A stretch of DNA of 64,000 nt from Geodermatophilus obscurus DSM 43160 (GCF_000025345.1 NC_013757.1:2604001-2668000); one strand, 5' to 3'. Shown: positions 17,291 to 27,122, counted from the stretch's first letter. A program made the numbers and translations. Notes: a model not told the origin generated them from the sequence alone.

Positions 17291-17611
17291 TCAGGCGATG
17301 CGGCGCACGCGGTTGACCGACAGCCCGCTGTCGTCGAGCAGTTCGGGGATCCGGGCGGCGAAGTCGCGCAGGTGTGGCGCGTCGAGGTGGGCGTCCAGGT
17401 CGGCGTCGGACTCCCAGTTCTCGTAGAAGAAGAACCGGTCGGGGTCCTCGATGCCCTGGTGCAGGTCGTAGTTGACGTAGCCCTTCTCCCTGCTGGTGGG
17501 CTCGACCAGCGCCTCCAGCGCCGCTCGCAGCTCGTCCCGCTTGCCGGGGGCCGCACGCATGTGGGCGATGACGGTGAGCAGGTCGCGCCGGTCGTCGGTG
17601 GGAGTGGGCAC
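17291..17611 (-). CDS. Antibiotic biosynthesis monooxygenase (ABM/YgiN-like) domain protein
   Basis: 106 residues from GTG 17611, with GGAGGTG four bases upstream fixing the start. The sequence LLTVIAHMRAAPGKRDELRAAL, then EKGYVNYDLHQGIEDPDRFFFYENWESDADLDAHLDAPHL, is the ABM ferredoxin-like fold with its conserved H-x-N/E-W region. Members act as cofactor-free quinol monooxygenases or as dimeric stress proteins. It precedes the SCO6745-like gene on the same strand and is divergent from DUF3500. Confidence 0.88.
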   Translation of the reverse strand: MPTPTDDRRDLLTVIAHMRAAPGKRDELRAALEALVEPTSREKGYVNYDLHQGIEDPDRFFFYENWESDADLDAHLDAPHLRDFAARIPELLDDSGLSVNRVRRIA

Positions 17612-17740
17612 GGGACACCTCCGAGGTGGCCGGCAGCCGCCGGCGGGGCGAGAGGTGGACGACCTTAGGGCCGGGACGCCGACGCCGCAGGCCGGCACGG
17701 AGCGGCACCGCTCTCGCGGCCGGCCGATGGACTGCGGGGC

Positions 17741-17753
17741 TAGATTGCGGCCG
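17741..17753 (+). promoter_or_regulatory. Likely -10 element for a leaderless transcript
   Basis: TAGATT at 17741-17746 fits the actinobacterial TANNNT consensus and ends 6 bases before the GTG start of the DUF3500 gene. There is no Shine-Dalgarno sequence between them, so the transcript probably begins at or next to the start codon. Confidence 0.5.
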
Positions 17754-18919
17754 TGACTGCTGCCGGGACCGGAACCGACGGCGTCCCCGCTCGCGACGTG
17801 GCCTCCCGGATGGCCGAGGCGGCGGGCGCCTGGTTGGACGGCCTGGACGCCGAGCAGCGCCGGATCGCCGTCGGAGCGGCGCCAGGGGACGACCCCTCGG
17901 ACGCCGAGCGCCGGCGCTGGTTCTACACCCCCACCGACCACGGCGGCCTGACCTTCCACGCACAGCAGCCGGCCCAGCAGCGGGCGGCGATGCGGCTCGT
18001 CGCCACGGGGCTGTCCACGCCCGGCTACGTCACGGTGGCGACGATCATCGGCCTGGAGAACGTGCTCGACCAGGTCGAGGGCTTCGTCACCCGGTTCGAC
18101 CGGGAGCGCGGCCGCGATCCCGGCCTGTACTACCTGCGCGTCTTCGGCGAGCCGGGCGGCAGCGGGGTGTGGGGGTGGCGGTTCGGCGGGCACCACGTCT
18201 CGCTGAACAACCTGGTCGTGGACGGCGCGCTCGTGTCGGCGACGCCGTGCTTCCTCGGCGCCGACCCCGCCACGTCGCCGTTGCTCGGCGGTGCGGTCAA
18301 CCGGCCGCTGGCCCGTGTCGAGGACCTCGCGCGGGACCTGGTCCGCTCGCTGCCACCGGAGCTCGCGGCCCGTGCCGTGCTGCTGCCGAAGGCGCCGTCG
18401 GACCTGGTCACCGCCAACCGCACCGTCGTGACCCCGGGGGACCGGGTGGTCCCGCTCGCCGGCATCTGGCGGGACGAGCGGTTCCTGGACGCCGGCGAGC
18501 AGGCCAAGCTGCAGGCGCTCAGCGATGCGATCGACGAGGCCGCCGGCTACGAGGACGCCGACCACGCAGCCGTCGAGTACACCGCCGAGCCGCGGGGCGT
18601 GCCGGCGTCCGAGCTGGACGCCGAGCAGCGCGGGATGCTGCGGGCACTCCTGGGGACCTACCTCGAGCGCGTGCCGCCCGAGGTGTCCCCGGTGCGCCGC
18701 TACGACGACGAGGCCGCGCTCGACGCCGTCCACGTCGCCTGGGCCGGTCCGACGACCCCCGGGGCGCCGCACTACTACCGCGTGCAGGGACCGCGCCTGC
18801 TGGTCGAGTGGGACAACACGCAGCGCGGCGCCAACCACGCGCACTCCGTGTGGCGCGATCCCGGCTCGGACTTCGGCCTCGACGTGCTCGCCCGGCACCG
18901 CGCGGCGCACCACGGCTGA
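17753..18919 (+). CDS. DUF3500 protein
   Basis: 388 residues from GTG 17753. Characteristic parts are RRWFYTPTDHGGLTFHAQQPAQQRAAMRL, YYLRVFGEPGGSGVWGWRFGGHHVSLN, SATPCFLGADPA, and the C-terminal VQGPRLLVEWDNTQRGANHAHSVWRDPGSDFG, with many conserved His, Trp and Asp residues. The family is widespread in actinobacteria and soil bacteria; function unknown, although the HH and NHxH motifs suggest a metal centre. No signal peptide. It appears leaderless and stands alone between divergent and downstream genes. Confidence 0.9.
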   Translation: MTAAGTGTDGVPARDVASRMAEAAGAWLDGLDAEQRRIAVGAAPGDDPSDAERRRWFYTPTDHGGLTFHAQQPAQQRAAMRLVATGLSTPGYVTVATIIGLENVLDQVEGFVTRFDRERGRDPGLYYLRVFGEPGGSGVWGWRFGGHHVSLNNLVVDGALVSATPCFLGADPATSPLLGGAVNRPLARVEDLARDLVRSLPPELAARAVLLPKAPSDLVTANRTVVTPGDRVVPLAGIWRDERFLDAGEQAKLQALSDAIDEAAGYEDADHAAVEYTAEPRGVPASELDAEQRGMLRALLGTYLERVPPEVSPVRRYDDEAALDAVHVAWAGPTTPGAPHYYRVQGPRLLVEWDNTQRGANHAHSVWRDPGSDFGLDVLARHRAAHHG

Positions 18920-19066
18920 CCCGACCTGCTTGTGGCGGGCCCCGGCTCGGCGGTGCGCTCAAGCGGCCGCGGCGGGGTCCCGGCGAGGTTCCCGGCGACC
19001 GTGCGGGCCTCGGCCGGCCCGCCGACACTGATGGCCCGACGGCTTGCCGGACACGGTGGAGGTGCC

Positions 19067-19974
19067 ATGGCCGAGGGGGTGTGGCTGGAGGCGGCGCTGA
19101 ACGGTCCGTGGACCCGGCAGCGGCAGCCGGGGATCCCGGTGACCCGGGCGGAGATCGTCGAGCAGGCGGTCGCCTGCGCGGACGCCGGGGCGGCGATCGT
19201 CCACCTGCACGCCTACGACGAGGGTTCCGGCCGTCCGAGCGAGGCGTACGACCTGTACGCACCGGCCTTCGAGGCGATCCGCAGCCGCCGCGACGTCATC
19301 TGCTACCCCACCGTGCCGATGGGCGCGCGCCCCTCGCAGGGACCGGCCGAGGCCCGGGCGCGCTACGGGGTGGTGGAGCGGCTGGGCCGGGCCGGCTTGA
19401 TCGAGTGGAGCGTCGTGGACCCCGGATCGGTCACCCTGGCGACCTCCGCCGAGCTGCGCGACGGCGAGGACGGCTTCCTCTACGCCAACTCGGCCTCGGA
19501 CGTGCGGACCGGGCTGGAGTTGTGCGGCCAGCACGGCCTGGTGCCGAGCTACGCCATCTACGAGCCGGGCTTCCTGCGCACCGGCGCAGCTCTGCGTGCC
19601 GCCGTCCCCGGCTCGCCGAGCCCGGTCTACCGGTTCATGTTCTCGACGGCGTTCACCTTCGGCCTGCCACCCACCGAGTGGGCGCTGGACAGCTACCTGC
19701 GCCTGCTCGACGCCTGTGATCCCGGGGCACCCTGGATGGTCGCCGGTCTCGGCGTCGAGCTCGACGGGCTCTGGGACGTCGCCATGGCGCGCGCGGCCAC
19801 CTGCGGGTCGGGCTCGAGGATGCACCCCCCGGCTGCACCAGGACGAACGCGGAGATGGTCGCCGAGGCCTCCCGCGCCGTCCAGCAGGCGGGCCGGCAGC
19901 TCGCCACCGCCTCGGAGGTCCGCCGGGCCACGGTCGGCAGCGATCCGCTGCCGTCGGCGCCGACCCGGCGGTGA
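19067..19974 (+). pseudogene. BKACE-family beta-keto acid cleavage enzyme (DUF849), frameshifted near C-terminus
   Basis: ATG 19067 with GGAGG upstream. WLEAALNGPWTRQRQPGIPVT, ADAGAAIVHLHAYDEGSGRPS (metal-binding HLH) and the SxxD region identify a BKACE enzyme, which condenses beta-keto acids with acetyl-CoA. The frame is lost at about 19792-19798: restoring one G (GCGCGGCGGCC) continues into RVGLEDAPPGCTRTNAEMV, the family's C-terminal signature, and a stop at 19972-19974. Otherwise the frame runs on into unrelated sequence. Repaired length is about 302 residues. It heads an operon with an RraA-like gene and an enoyl-CoA hydratase, suggesting catabolism of a carboxylic acid. Confidence 0.85.
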
Positions 19975-20260
19975 GCCAGGCGGTCCGCACGGCGTCCCGA
20001 GGCCGGAAGCCTCTCAGCGGCTGGGGTCGGCCGTTTCGCCGGCGACATCCGCCTCCCCGGACTGGTGCGTCTGGTGGACCCCGGGCCGGGAGTGGTAGTC
20101 CTGCGCAACGGCGGCAGCGGGGGCGCGTCCCGGCCGTGCCTCCGACCCGGTGTCCTCCGGCGTCGAGGTCGGGGACGTTCGCTCGACTGCCGGCCGGCAG
20201 CCGTGAGTGCGGCCACGTCCGGAGCAGCACGGGGCCTGACGAGAGGGGTGCACCGACGAT

Positions 20261-20456
20261 GACGACCATCGCCACGGGGCCGACCGACCCGGGGAGTCCG
20301 GCGACCCGGGAGACCACCGACGCATCCGTGGTGGAGCGGCGACAGCAGCGCAGAGCGTTGTGCGACGCCGGTCCCGGTCGCATCGAGGTCCTCGGTGCTC
20401 CCGTCCTCCGGTCGCCCCTCGACCGCGACACCGCGCAGCCGGAGGTCCTGGCATGA
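20261..20456 (+). CDS. Short open frame coupled to the RraA-like gene, possible gene remnant
   Basis: 64 residues starting MTTIATGPTDPG at ATG 20261 and ending in ATGA overlap with the next gene. The middle (SVVERRQQRRALCDAGPGRIEVLGAPV) looks like the start of a larger protein, perhaps a transporter N-terminus, that has lost the rest. The coupling argues it is translated; function unknown. Confidence 0.4.
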
Positions 20457-21157
20457 GCAGGTGGCACGCGCAGCAGTGGACGGTGGTCGAGGCGATCCAG
20501 CGACCGCCGGCTGCGGCGGTCACGGCCCTGGCGGGGTTCGCCACCACCCAGATCGCCGACTGCGGTGGGCCGGTGGGAGTGGTCGGGCCAGGGCTCGGCC
20601 GGATCGCCGGGGGAGTGGAGTTCTGCGGCCCCGCGGTCACGGTCTGGACCAAGCCGGGAGACATCCTCTTCATCCTCAAGATGCCCGACGTGACCCAGCC
20701 GGGGGACGTGGTCGCCGTCGACGGTGGTGGCAGGGCGGACGCCGCCGTCCTCGGCGACATCGTCGCGGGAGCCCTCGCCAGGAGAGGCGTCGTGGGCGTC
20801 GTCGTCGACGGGGCGGTGCGTGACGTCGAGGGGATCGACGAGGTCGGCCTACCGACGTTCGCCCGCGGCACCCATCCCGCGACGGGGTCCAACGAGGGGC
20901 CGGGGGCCATCAACGTCCCGGTGCAGGTCGGTGGGGTCGTGGTGCATCCCGGTGACGTGGTCCGCGGGGACGCCAGCGGCGTCGTCGTCGTCCCGCTGGA
21001 ACACCTCGACACCGTGATCGCCATGACCCGCACGGTCGAGCAGCGGGAGGTCGCATGGCGGCAGGCCGTGGCGGACGGCGTCAGCATCGCGGCGGCGACC
21101 GGGGCGGACGCCGTCATCGACGAGCGTGGCAGCGCCGCCGCGACCCCACTCCCGTGA
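20453..21157 (+). CDS. RraA-like aldolase/decarboxylase family protein
   Basis: 234 residues from ATG 20453 with GGAGG upstream. ATTQIADCGGPVG, GPAVTVWTKPGDIL, GDVVAVDGGGRADAAVLGDI, and GVVVDGAVRDVEGI (the D-G-x-x-R-D metal/substrate motif) followed by PTFARGTHPAT and NVPVQVGGVVVHPGDVVRGD define the family. Members cleave 4-hydroxy-4-methyl-2-oxoglutarate or decarboxylate oxaloacetate using a divalent metal. Beside BKACE and enoyl-CoA hydratase genes it probably takes part in degradation of an aromatic or branched acid. No close RNase E-inhibitor role should be assumed. Confidence 0.9.
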   Translation: MSRWHAQQWTVVEAIQRPPAAAVTALAGFATTQIADCGGPVGVVGPGLGRIAGGVEFCGPAVTVWTKPGDILFILKMPDVTQPGDVVAVDGGGRADAAVLGDIVAGALARRGVVGVVVDGAVRDVEGIDEVGLPTFARGTHPATGSNEGPGAINVPVQVGGVVVHPGDVVRGDASGVVVVPLEHLDTVIAMTRTVEQREVAWRQAVADGVSIAAATGADAVIDERGSAAATPLP

Positions 21158-21343
21158 GGGCTGGCCGGTGCGGTGCGCGGCGCGTCCCACTCGGCCCACG
21201 GTGCCCGCCGTCCCCACCCAGCGCCTGGCCGCGATCCGGGCCGCCCGTTCCCGCCGTACCCTGCCGTCCCCGTGGTCGCGAGCCGTGTGCGCCGCCATGG
21301 TGAGCCCGGCCCCAGGGTCGGGCGAGGGAGCGAGGGGGGGCGG

Positions 21344-22117
21344 GTGGCCGACTTCCTGCGGGTGACGGTGCACGACCGGGTGGGGTGGATCGAGTACGAC
21401 CGCCCGCCGGTCAACGCCTTCCACTGGGAGATGCTCCGGGAGGTCCCGGAGGCGTTGGGGGAGCAACTCGCGGACCCCGCCGTCCGGGTGGTGGTGTTCG
21501 GCAGTGCTCTGGAGGCCCACTTCAGCGTGGGTGCGGACCTGCGGGTCTTCGCCGACATGGACGACGAGGGCATGCGTGGCTGGGTCGACGTGTGTCACGA
21601 CCTGGTGCGGAGGATGCGCGCGTCGCCGAAGCCGCTGCTGGCGGCCGTCCACGGCACCGCGGTCGGCGGCGGCCTGGAGATCGTGCTGCACTGCGATGTC
21701 CGCTTCGCCGCGAGCACCGCCCGGCTCGGGCAGCCCGAGATCGACATCGGGTTCATCCCGCCGGTCGGCGCGACGCAGGCGCTGGCGCGTCTGCTGGGCC
21801 GGCCACGGGCGCTGCGCTTCCTCTACGACGGCGGGCTGCTGAGCGCCGAGGAGGCCCACGGGGTCGGCCTCGTCGACGTCGTGGTGACTCCCGAGCGAGT
21901 CCGCGAGGAGGTGCAGGGCTACGCCGAGGGGCTGGCCCGCAAGCCGGCGCGGGCGCTGGCGGCGATCCGGCGCTGCATCACCGAGGGCGTGGACCTGCCC
22001 TTCGACGAGGGCCTGGCCATCGAGCGGGAGGAGGCGGTGGCGCTCGGCGCGACAGCGGACTTCCGTGAGGGACTGGGCGCCTTCCTCGGCAAGCGACCAC
22101 CGGTCTGGTCGGACTGA
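21344..22117 (+). CDS. Enoyl-CoA hydratase/isomerase family protein
   Basis: 257 residues. GTG 21344 was chosen because the crotonase fold begins at once (VADFLRVTVHDRVGWIEYDRPPVNAF). Oxyanion-hole segments are HFSVGADLRVFADM and HGTAVGGGLEIVLHCDVRFA; the helix region QPEIDIGFIPPVGATQALARLLG is also typical. The two glutamates of classical hydratases are not both clearly placed, so hydratase versus isomerase or another crotonase activity stays open. It closes the BKACE operon and is followed by a perfect hairpin. Confidence 0.9.
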   Translation: MADFLRVTVHDRVGWIEYDRPPVNAFHWEMLREVPEALGEQLADPAVRVVVFGSALEAHFSVGADLRVFADMDDEGMRGWVDVCHDLVRRMRASPKPLLAAVHGTAVGGGLEIVLHCDVRFAASTARLGQPEIDIGFIPPVGATQALARLLGRPRALRFLYDGGLLSAEEAHGVGLVDVVVTPERVREEVQGYAEGLARKPARALAAIRRCITEGVDLPFDEGLAIEREEAVALGATADFREGLGAFLGKRPPVWSD

Positions 22118-22221
22118 CCCGGAGCCCCGTCCGTCCTGTGAGCGCTGGACGGACCGACGTGGGGCCCGTTCCACCTTCGACCGGCCCGCTCGTCGGACGA
22201 GGCCGGCCTTTGGCGGTGAGA

Positions 22222-22260
22222 CGACGAAGCCCCTCGGTCGATGACCGAGGGGCTTCGTCG
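22222..22260 (+). terminator. Perfect 18-bp stem-loop after the catabolic operon
   Basis: CGACGAAGCCCCTCGGTC at 22222-22239 is the exact reverse complement of 22243-22260, with a 3-base loop. It begins about 100 bp after the enoyl-CoA hydratase stop. There is no U-tract, as is usual for actinobacterial terminators. The tRNA-like repeat copy begins 5 bases beyond it. Confidence 0.75.
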
Positions 22261-22264
22261 AGGG

Positions 22265-22297
22265 GTGTCCGAGGGGCGACTCGCTGCACACGCACGC
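22265..22297 (+). repeat. tRNA-Leu 3'-end-like repeat, copy A
   Basis: GTGTCCGAGGGGCGACTCGC followed by TGCACACGCACGC. It shares its core with the copies near 32.3, 36.1, 48.9, 51.8 and 63.6 kb. This copy has no integrase fragment before it and sits just behind the hairpin. About 280 bp without a gene follow before the S33 peptidase. Confidence 0.8.
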
Positions 22298-22577
22298 GAC
22301 TCCCGCCGGCCACTGGAGCCGAGAACAGTTGCTGACAGGCCGAAGGACCCCGCCTGGAGGAGCGTTCGTCGACGACAGGGCTGCCCGTGCGACCACGCAG
22401 CGATGGACCCGATGAGGCCATGTGTCCCATGGTGTTCCTCGACCACGACGAGTAGCTTCTGGCAGCACTGTCGACGCAGGGCAATCGATCACTCACTGGC
22501 CGGATCGTGCGCCGGCATCAGCACGGAGATCAGCTGGATCGACGAGTCGCTCGTACTCGAAGCCCATGGGGGTCAGC

Positions 22578-24272
22578 ATGCTCCGCACCGATCCGCCGCA
22601 CGGCCGCGTCCGTGCTGCACTCGCGACCATCGTTCTCGCAGCACTGGGCGTGGCCCTGGTCGCGCCGTCCGCCCACGCCACGCCCTCGACGAGCCTCTCC
22701 GTCGTCGCCGCGCCTGAGGTGACGTGGTCGGCATGCCGGGACGGCTTCGAGTGTGCCGCGGTGCCGGCCCCGCTCGACCACGGCGACCCGCAGGGTGTGC
22801 AGATCCGCATCTCGGTGATCCGGCTGCCCGCAGGAGAGCCCAGCCGGCGCATCGGCTCCCTGCTGGTCAACCCGGGTGGTCCCGGCGGATCCGGGGTCGA
22901 CATGGTCCGCGCGGTCGCCAAGATCCTGCCGCTGGAGTTGCGGGCCAGCTTCGACATCGTCGGGTTCGACCCCCGCGGGACCAACCGCAGCACGCCGCTG
23001 CGGTGCTTCGACACCCTGGACCAGGCGATCGCGACCCTGCCGCCGTTCGCGTATCCGGACCTCCCGGACGAGGAGGAGGTCCAGCGGGTGTCCGACGACG
23101 CACTCGCCAGCGCATGCGCCCAGTACGGCGGCGCCATCCTCGACCACATGTCCACCGCGGACACGGCCCGTGACATGGACCTGCTCCGTGCGGCACTCGG
23201 CGACGAGGAGCTGACCTACCTCGGCTTCTCGTACGGCTCGGTGCTCGGGCAGACCTACGCCAACCTGTTCCCCTCGCGGGTCCGCGCCCTCGTCATCGAC
23301 GGTGTCGTCGACCCGGTCGCCTGGACCACCGGTCACGGCGAGGAGGCCGTGAGCACTCCGGTCGGCACCCGCATCGGCAGCGCCGATGGGTCCGAGCGCA
23401 CCCTCGACGAGTTCTTCCGGCTGTGTGATGCGGCCGGTCCGGACTGCGCCCTGTCCGGGAACGCGAGCGGCCGGTATGCGGAGCTGGCTGAGCGGCTGCG
23501 CGCACACCCGGCCGCCAGCACCGATCCGGTCACCGGCGGGGCGTTCAGCGTGACCTACAACGACCTGATCGCCGTGACGGTGGGCGCGCTGCACGCCCCG
23601 TTCACCTGGCCGGACTTCGCCTCCTTCATCGTCGACCTGGAGCAGCAGCTCTCCCCGGCTGCGCTGGGGCAGCGCCTGGCCGTGGTCCGTACCGGGCTCG
23701 GGCTGGAAGCCGCGGCGCAGGAGCCGTCCCCGAATGTCGTCGAGGCCTTCCCCGGCGTCACCTGTTCCGACAGCACCAATCCCCGGTCCTTCGCGACCTG
23801 GCAGTCGGCCGCCGACAGCGCCGAGGCCCGGTACGGCCGTTTCGGCCGGTTCTGGAACTGGACCGGGAGCGTCTGCCGGTCGTGGCCGAGCAGCGCGGGG
23901 CAGGACCGTCACCTGGGTCCGTGGACGGCGCCCACGTCAGCGCCGGTGCTGGTCGTCGGTAACCACTTCGACCCGGCCACCCCTCACCAGGGCGCTGTGG
24001 CGGCGTCGCAGCTGCTGCCCGGTTCGCGGCTGCTGTCCTACGCCGGGTGGGGGCACACCGCCTTCTTCAGCGCCGGCAACTTCTGCGTGGACAGCCACGT
24101 CACCCGATACCTGGTGACCGGCGACGTGCCCGCGGCCGGCACGGTGTGCGAGCCGGAGGGCTCACCCTTCGGACCGACATCGGCGGCAACCCCGGAGGAC
24201 ACCGGGGCCCGGACCGCCGTGACGGCAGCCGCCGTCCCGGAGGCGGTACGCCGTGCGTTGCACGCCCGGTGA
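22578..24272 (+). CDS. Secreted S33-family alpha/beta-hydrolase peptidase (tripeptidyl aminopeptidase-like)
   Basis: 564 residues from ATG 22578 (ATG 22566 is an alternative). The N-terminus is a Sec signal, with RVRAALATIVLAALGVALVA ending near SAHA. LLVNPGGPGGSG is the oxyanion region, GFSYGSVLGQTYA carries the nucleophile serine, NHFDPATP the aspartate and GWGHTAFF the histidine. The C-terminal cap and TAP-like region match the Streptomyces tripeptidyl aminopeptidase type, about 500-540 residues. It should release short peptides outside the cell or in the wall. Single-gene unit. Confidence 0.92.
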   Translation: MLRTDPPHGRVRAALATIVLAALGVALVAPSAHATPSTSLSVVAAPEVTWSACRDGFECAAVPAPLDHGDPQGVQIRISVIRLPAGEPSRRIGSLLVNPGGPGGSGVDMVRAVAKILPLELRASFDIVGFDPRGTNRSTPLRCFDTLDQAIATLPPFAYPDLPDEEEVQRVSDDALASACAQYGGAILDHMSTADTARDMDLLRAALGDEELTYLGFSYGSVLGQTYANLFPSRVRALVIDGVVDPVAWTTGHGEEAVSTPVGTRIGSADGSERTLDEFFRLCDAAGPDCALSGNASGRYAELAERLRAHPAASTDPVTGGAFSVTYNDLIAVTVGALHAPFTWPDFASFIVDLEQQLSPAALGQRLAVVRTGLGLEAAAQEPSPNVVEAFPGVTCSDSTNPRSFATWQSAADSAEARYGRFGRFWNWTGSVCRSWPSSAGQDRHLGPWTAPTSAPVLVVGNHFDPATPHQGAVAASQLLPGSRLLSYAGWGHTAFFSAGNFCVDSHVTRYLVTGDVPAAGTVCEPEGSPFGPTSAATPEDTGARTAVTAAAVPEAVRRALHAR

Positions 24273-24468
24273 CGTCACGGCGCGATCTCGCGAGCACGCG
24301 TTCGAAGGGGGTCGGTGACAGGCTCGGCACACGCCTCGGGCCCTAGAAGCGCCGCCTGCTGGAGGCCGACCGTCGGGCCCGGTGCGTCCCGGGCGGTCAC
24401 GGACGCCCGGAGGCTGCGACGCGCCGCGCAGCGGGCACCGTCGTGTGGTCGCTGGCAGTGTGGACGGC

Positions 24469-25377
24469 ATGGTCACCTCCTCTCCCGTCGTCGTGGTGAC
24501 CGGTGCGAACGGATTGGTGGGCGCCGCGGTGTGCCGGGCGCTCGTCGAGCGGTCGGCGCAGGTGCGCGCCGTCGTCCGCCGCACCGGCAGCGCGCCCGCA
24601 CTCGACGGAGTCACCGAGCACGTCGGCGACTTCGCCGACGAGGGCCTCGCCCGCGCGGTGACCCAGGGTGCCGACGCGGTCGTCACGACGGTCCACCCGA
24701 TGGGCTCCTCCCGAGAGGTGCAGCACCGGGTGGGCGTCGAGGGCACGCCGGTCCTCGCTCGGGCGGCTCGGGACGCCGGCGTCGCCCGGCTCGTGCACGT
24801 GTCCACGGCCGGGGTGTACGACCGCTCCGCCGGCGTCGGCGACGTGGCCGAGGACGGTGCCCTCCTGCCCGAGGGGAGCGGCGACTACCCCGACACCAAG
24901 AACGCCACCGACGCCGCGCTCGCGCAGGTCGGCGGGCTCACGACCGTGCTCGTCCGCCCGCCGGCGATCATGGGTGCCGGCGACACGTCGGTCTGGAACA
25001 CGCTGCGACCGCGGGAGATCCGCGACGGCGAGGGCCGAGCGAACCCGGCGAAGAGCTGGTCCTGGGTGCACGTCGACGACCTGGCGGCCCTGATCGCGGA
25101 CGTCGCCACGGGCGCCGTCGCGACCGCCGACGACCCGGAGCGAGGCCCCGTGGCCGGCGGCACGACCCCGGTCATCGTCGCGGGCGAGCCTGCGACGTGG
25201 CAGGACTACTTGGGCACGGTGACCGACGCGTTGGGCGTCGCGCCCGAGTGGACCGACGAGCCGGTCTGGACCGGGCAGCTGCTCACCGACCGCGCGCGGG
25301 GGTGGGGCTGGGCGCCCCACGTGAGCCTCGCGCAGGCCATGGACGAGCTGCGGCAGGGCCTGACGACGCGCTCGTGA
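24469..25377 (+). CDS. NAD(P)-dependent epimerase/dehydratase (extended SDR)
   Basis: 302 residues from ATG 24469. VVVTGANGLVGAAV supplies the GxxGxxG dinucleotide site, VHVSTAGVY the strand before the catalytic serine/threonine, and YPDTK the YxxxK catalytic pair (about residues 141-145). VLVRPPAIMGAGDTSVW and WVHVDDLAALI follow the usual order of extended SDR proteins. The substrate cannot be named; nucleoside-diphosphate sugars or small ketones are typical. An upstream GTG a few codons earlier is possible. The gene stands alone. Confidence 0.9.
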   Translation: MVTSSPVVVVTGANGLVGAAVCRALVERSAQVRAVVRRTGSAPALDGVTEHVGDFADEGLARAVTQGADAVVTTVHPMGSSREVQHRVGVEGTPVLARAARDAGVARLVHVSTAGVYDRSAGVGDVAEDGALLPEGSGDYPDTKNATDAALAQVGGLTTVLVRPPAIMGAGDTSVWNTLRPREIRDGEGRANPAKSWSWVHVDDLAALIADVATGAVATADDPERGPVAGGTTPVIVAGEPATWQDYLGTVTDALGVAPEWTDEPVWTGQLLTDRARGWGWAPHVSLAQAMDELRQGLTTRS

Positions 25378-25593
25378 CCGCAGCTGGTCGCCCGGCCAGG
25401 ATCGGCGTTTCCCAGGTCGTGCGATCTGCTATCAACTGCGCATCGCGCCCGAGGTCTCGTCGACTGCTCGACGGCACCGTCGTCTCGGGCGGGTCAGGGC
25501 ACCGTCGGCGTCGACCGCCAGGACGCAGGCTGTCATGGACACGTTGACTGACGGGTCAGCAGTGCCACCTCGGCCGGTCGCCGGCGGCTGCAC

Positions 25594-25773
25594 TCACTCC
25601 GTGATCTCCCGTCCCTTGCCGACCACGGTGATGCCCGCCTCGGAGACGACGAGGCCGCGGGCACGGTCGTCCTCCTTGTCGACGCCGATCTCGACGCCCT
25701 CGCCGATACGGACGTTCTTGTCGACGATCGCATCGCGGACCACGGCCCGGCGGCCGACGTGCGTGCCGTCCAG
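25594..25773 (-). pseudogene. glgC: Glucose-1-phosphate adenylyltransferase C-terminal fragment
   Basis: About 58 residues, [19 protein letters not shown] through [25 protein letters not shown], match the C-terminal left-handed beta-helix of GlgC. The preceding 27 codons and all of the catalytic nucleotidyltransferase domain are absent. It lies near a frameshifted glucokinase and a sugar porter, so a former glucose/glycogen locus seems to have decayed here. Confidence 0.75.
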
Positions 25774-26086
25774 GGCCGCGACGACCTGTCGTCCCGTGGT
25801 GTACGGACGTGGGGCTCCGAGCCCCGAGCGGGGCCCTGCTGTGAGCCGGGTCACATCATGCTCGCAGTGGTCCGCTGATCAGAACCGGAGTCGGGACGTC
25901 CCTGGGAGGCGCCGGAGCCGGCGTTCCCGGGCGCTCCGGTCCGACCACCGGACGGCGGACCGGCAGCCCGAGGACACGACCGCACCGACCTCCTGCCGGA
26001 CCGGCTTCCGGTGGCAGCGGGTGCGGTGAGGGAGCAGAGTCCACAGTGCTCTGGACCACGACCGCACCCACGACCGGGGGGCGACC

Positions 26087-27122
26087 ATGGCGCTCGCCAT
26101 CGGCGTCGACATCGGCGGCACCAAGGTCGCCGCCGGTCTGGTCGACGAGCAGGGCGGCATCGTCGCCGGCGCCCGGCGCGGCACACCGTCACACGACCCG
26201 GCCAGGATCGAGGAGATCATCACCGACGTCGTCCGGGAGCTGCAGGCCTCCCGCGAGGTCGAGGCCGTCGGCATCGGGGCGGCCGGGTTCGTCGACGCCG
26301 GCCGGTCCACCGTGGTCTTCGCGCCCAACCTCGCCTGGCGTGACGAGCCGCTGCGCGTCACGTCAAGAAGCGGTGCGGGCTGCCGGTCGTCGTGGAGAAC
26401 GACGCCAACGCGGCGGCCTGGGCCGAGGCCCGCTTCGGGGCCGGACGGGAGCAGCAGTACCTCGTCGTCCTCACGGTCGGGACCGCCTCGGCGGCGGCCT
26501 GGTGACCGGCGGGGAGCTGTACCGCGGGCGGGAGGGCATCGCCGCGGAGTTCGGGCACGTGACGGTGGAGCCGGGCGGACGGCGGTGCGGCTGCGGCGGC
26601 CGGGGCTGCTGGGAGCGCTACGCCAGCGGCCGGGCGCGCATCCTCGAGGCCCAGGAGCTCGCCACGGTCTCGCCGGCCATCGCCGGTCGGCTGTTGGAGC
26701 TGGCCGGTGGCCGGCCGGAGGCGATCACCGGCCTGCACGTCACGCGTGCGGCCCAGGACGGGCACGAGGCGGCGCTGGAGGCGTTCCGGGTGATCGGCAC
26801 CTGGCTGGGCCAGGGCATGGCCGCCCTCACCGCGGTCCTGGACCCGGAGGTGTTCGTCCTCGGCGGTGGGGTCTCCGCCGCTGGGGAGCTGCTGCGCGAG
26901 CCGGCGGAGCGGTCGCTGCAGGAGCGGATCACGGCACGCGCGTACCGGCAGGTGCCGGCCGTCCGGCTGGCCGAGTTCGGCCTCGAGGCCGGGATCGTCG
27001 GCGCGCCGACCTCGCCCGACAGCGGTGAGGCAGTACAGGGGAGAGGACCCACGGGGATGTCGGAAGGCACGGTCAGGCGGCACAGGGTGTGGCACGGGGG
27101 ACGGCGGAGGGGGATCCGGTGA
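26087..27122 (+). pseudogene. glk: ROK-family glucokinase with two frameshifts
   Basis: Starts ATG 26087: ALAIGVDIGGTKVAAGLVD is the phosphate-binding motif. After RDEPLRVT near 26360 one base is missing; the next frame reads KKRCGLPVVVENDANAAAWAEARFGAG, with the catalytic aspartate in ENDAN. Near 26490 a second base is missing (GTCGGGACC-GGCCTC), after which LVTGGELYRGREGIAAEFGHVTVEPGG and CGCGGRGCWERYASG (zinc site) continue to the stop at 27120-27122. Both losses lie in G/C runs. Repaired, it is a full-length ATP- or polyphosphate-glucokinase that would phosphorylate glucose imported by the coupled porter (GTGA overlap). Confidence 0.85.
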
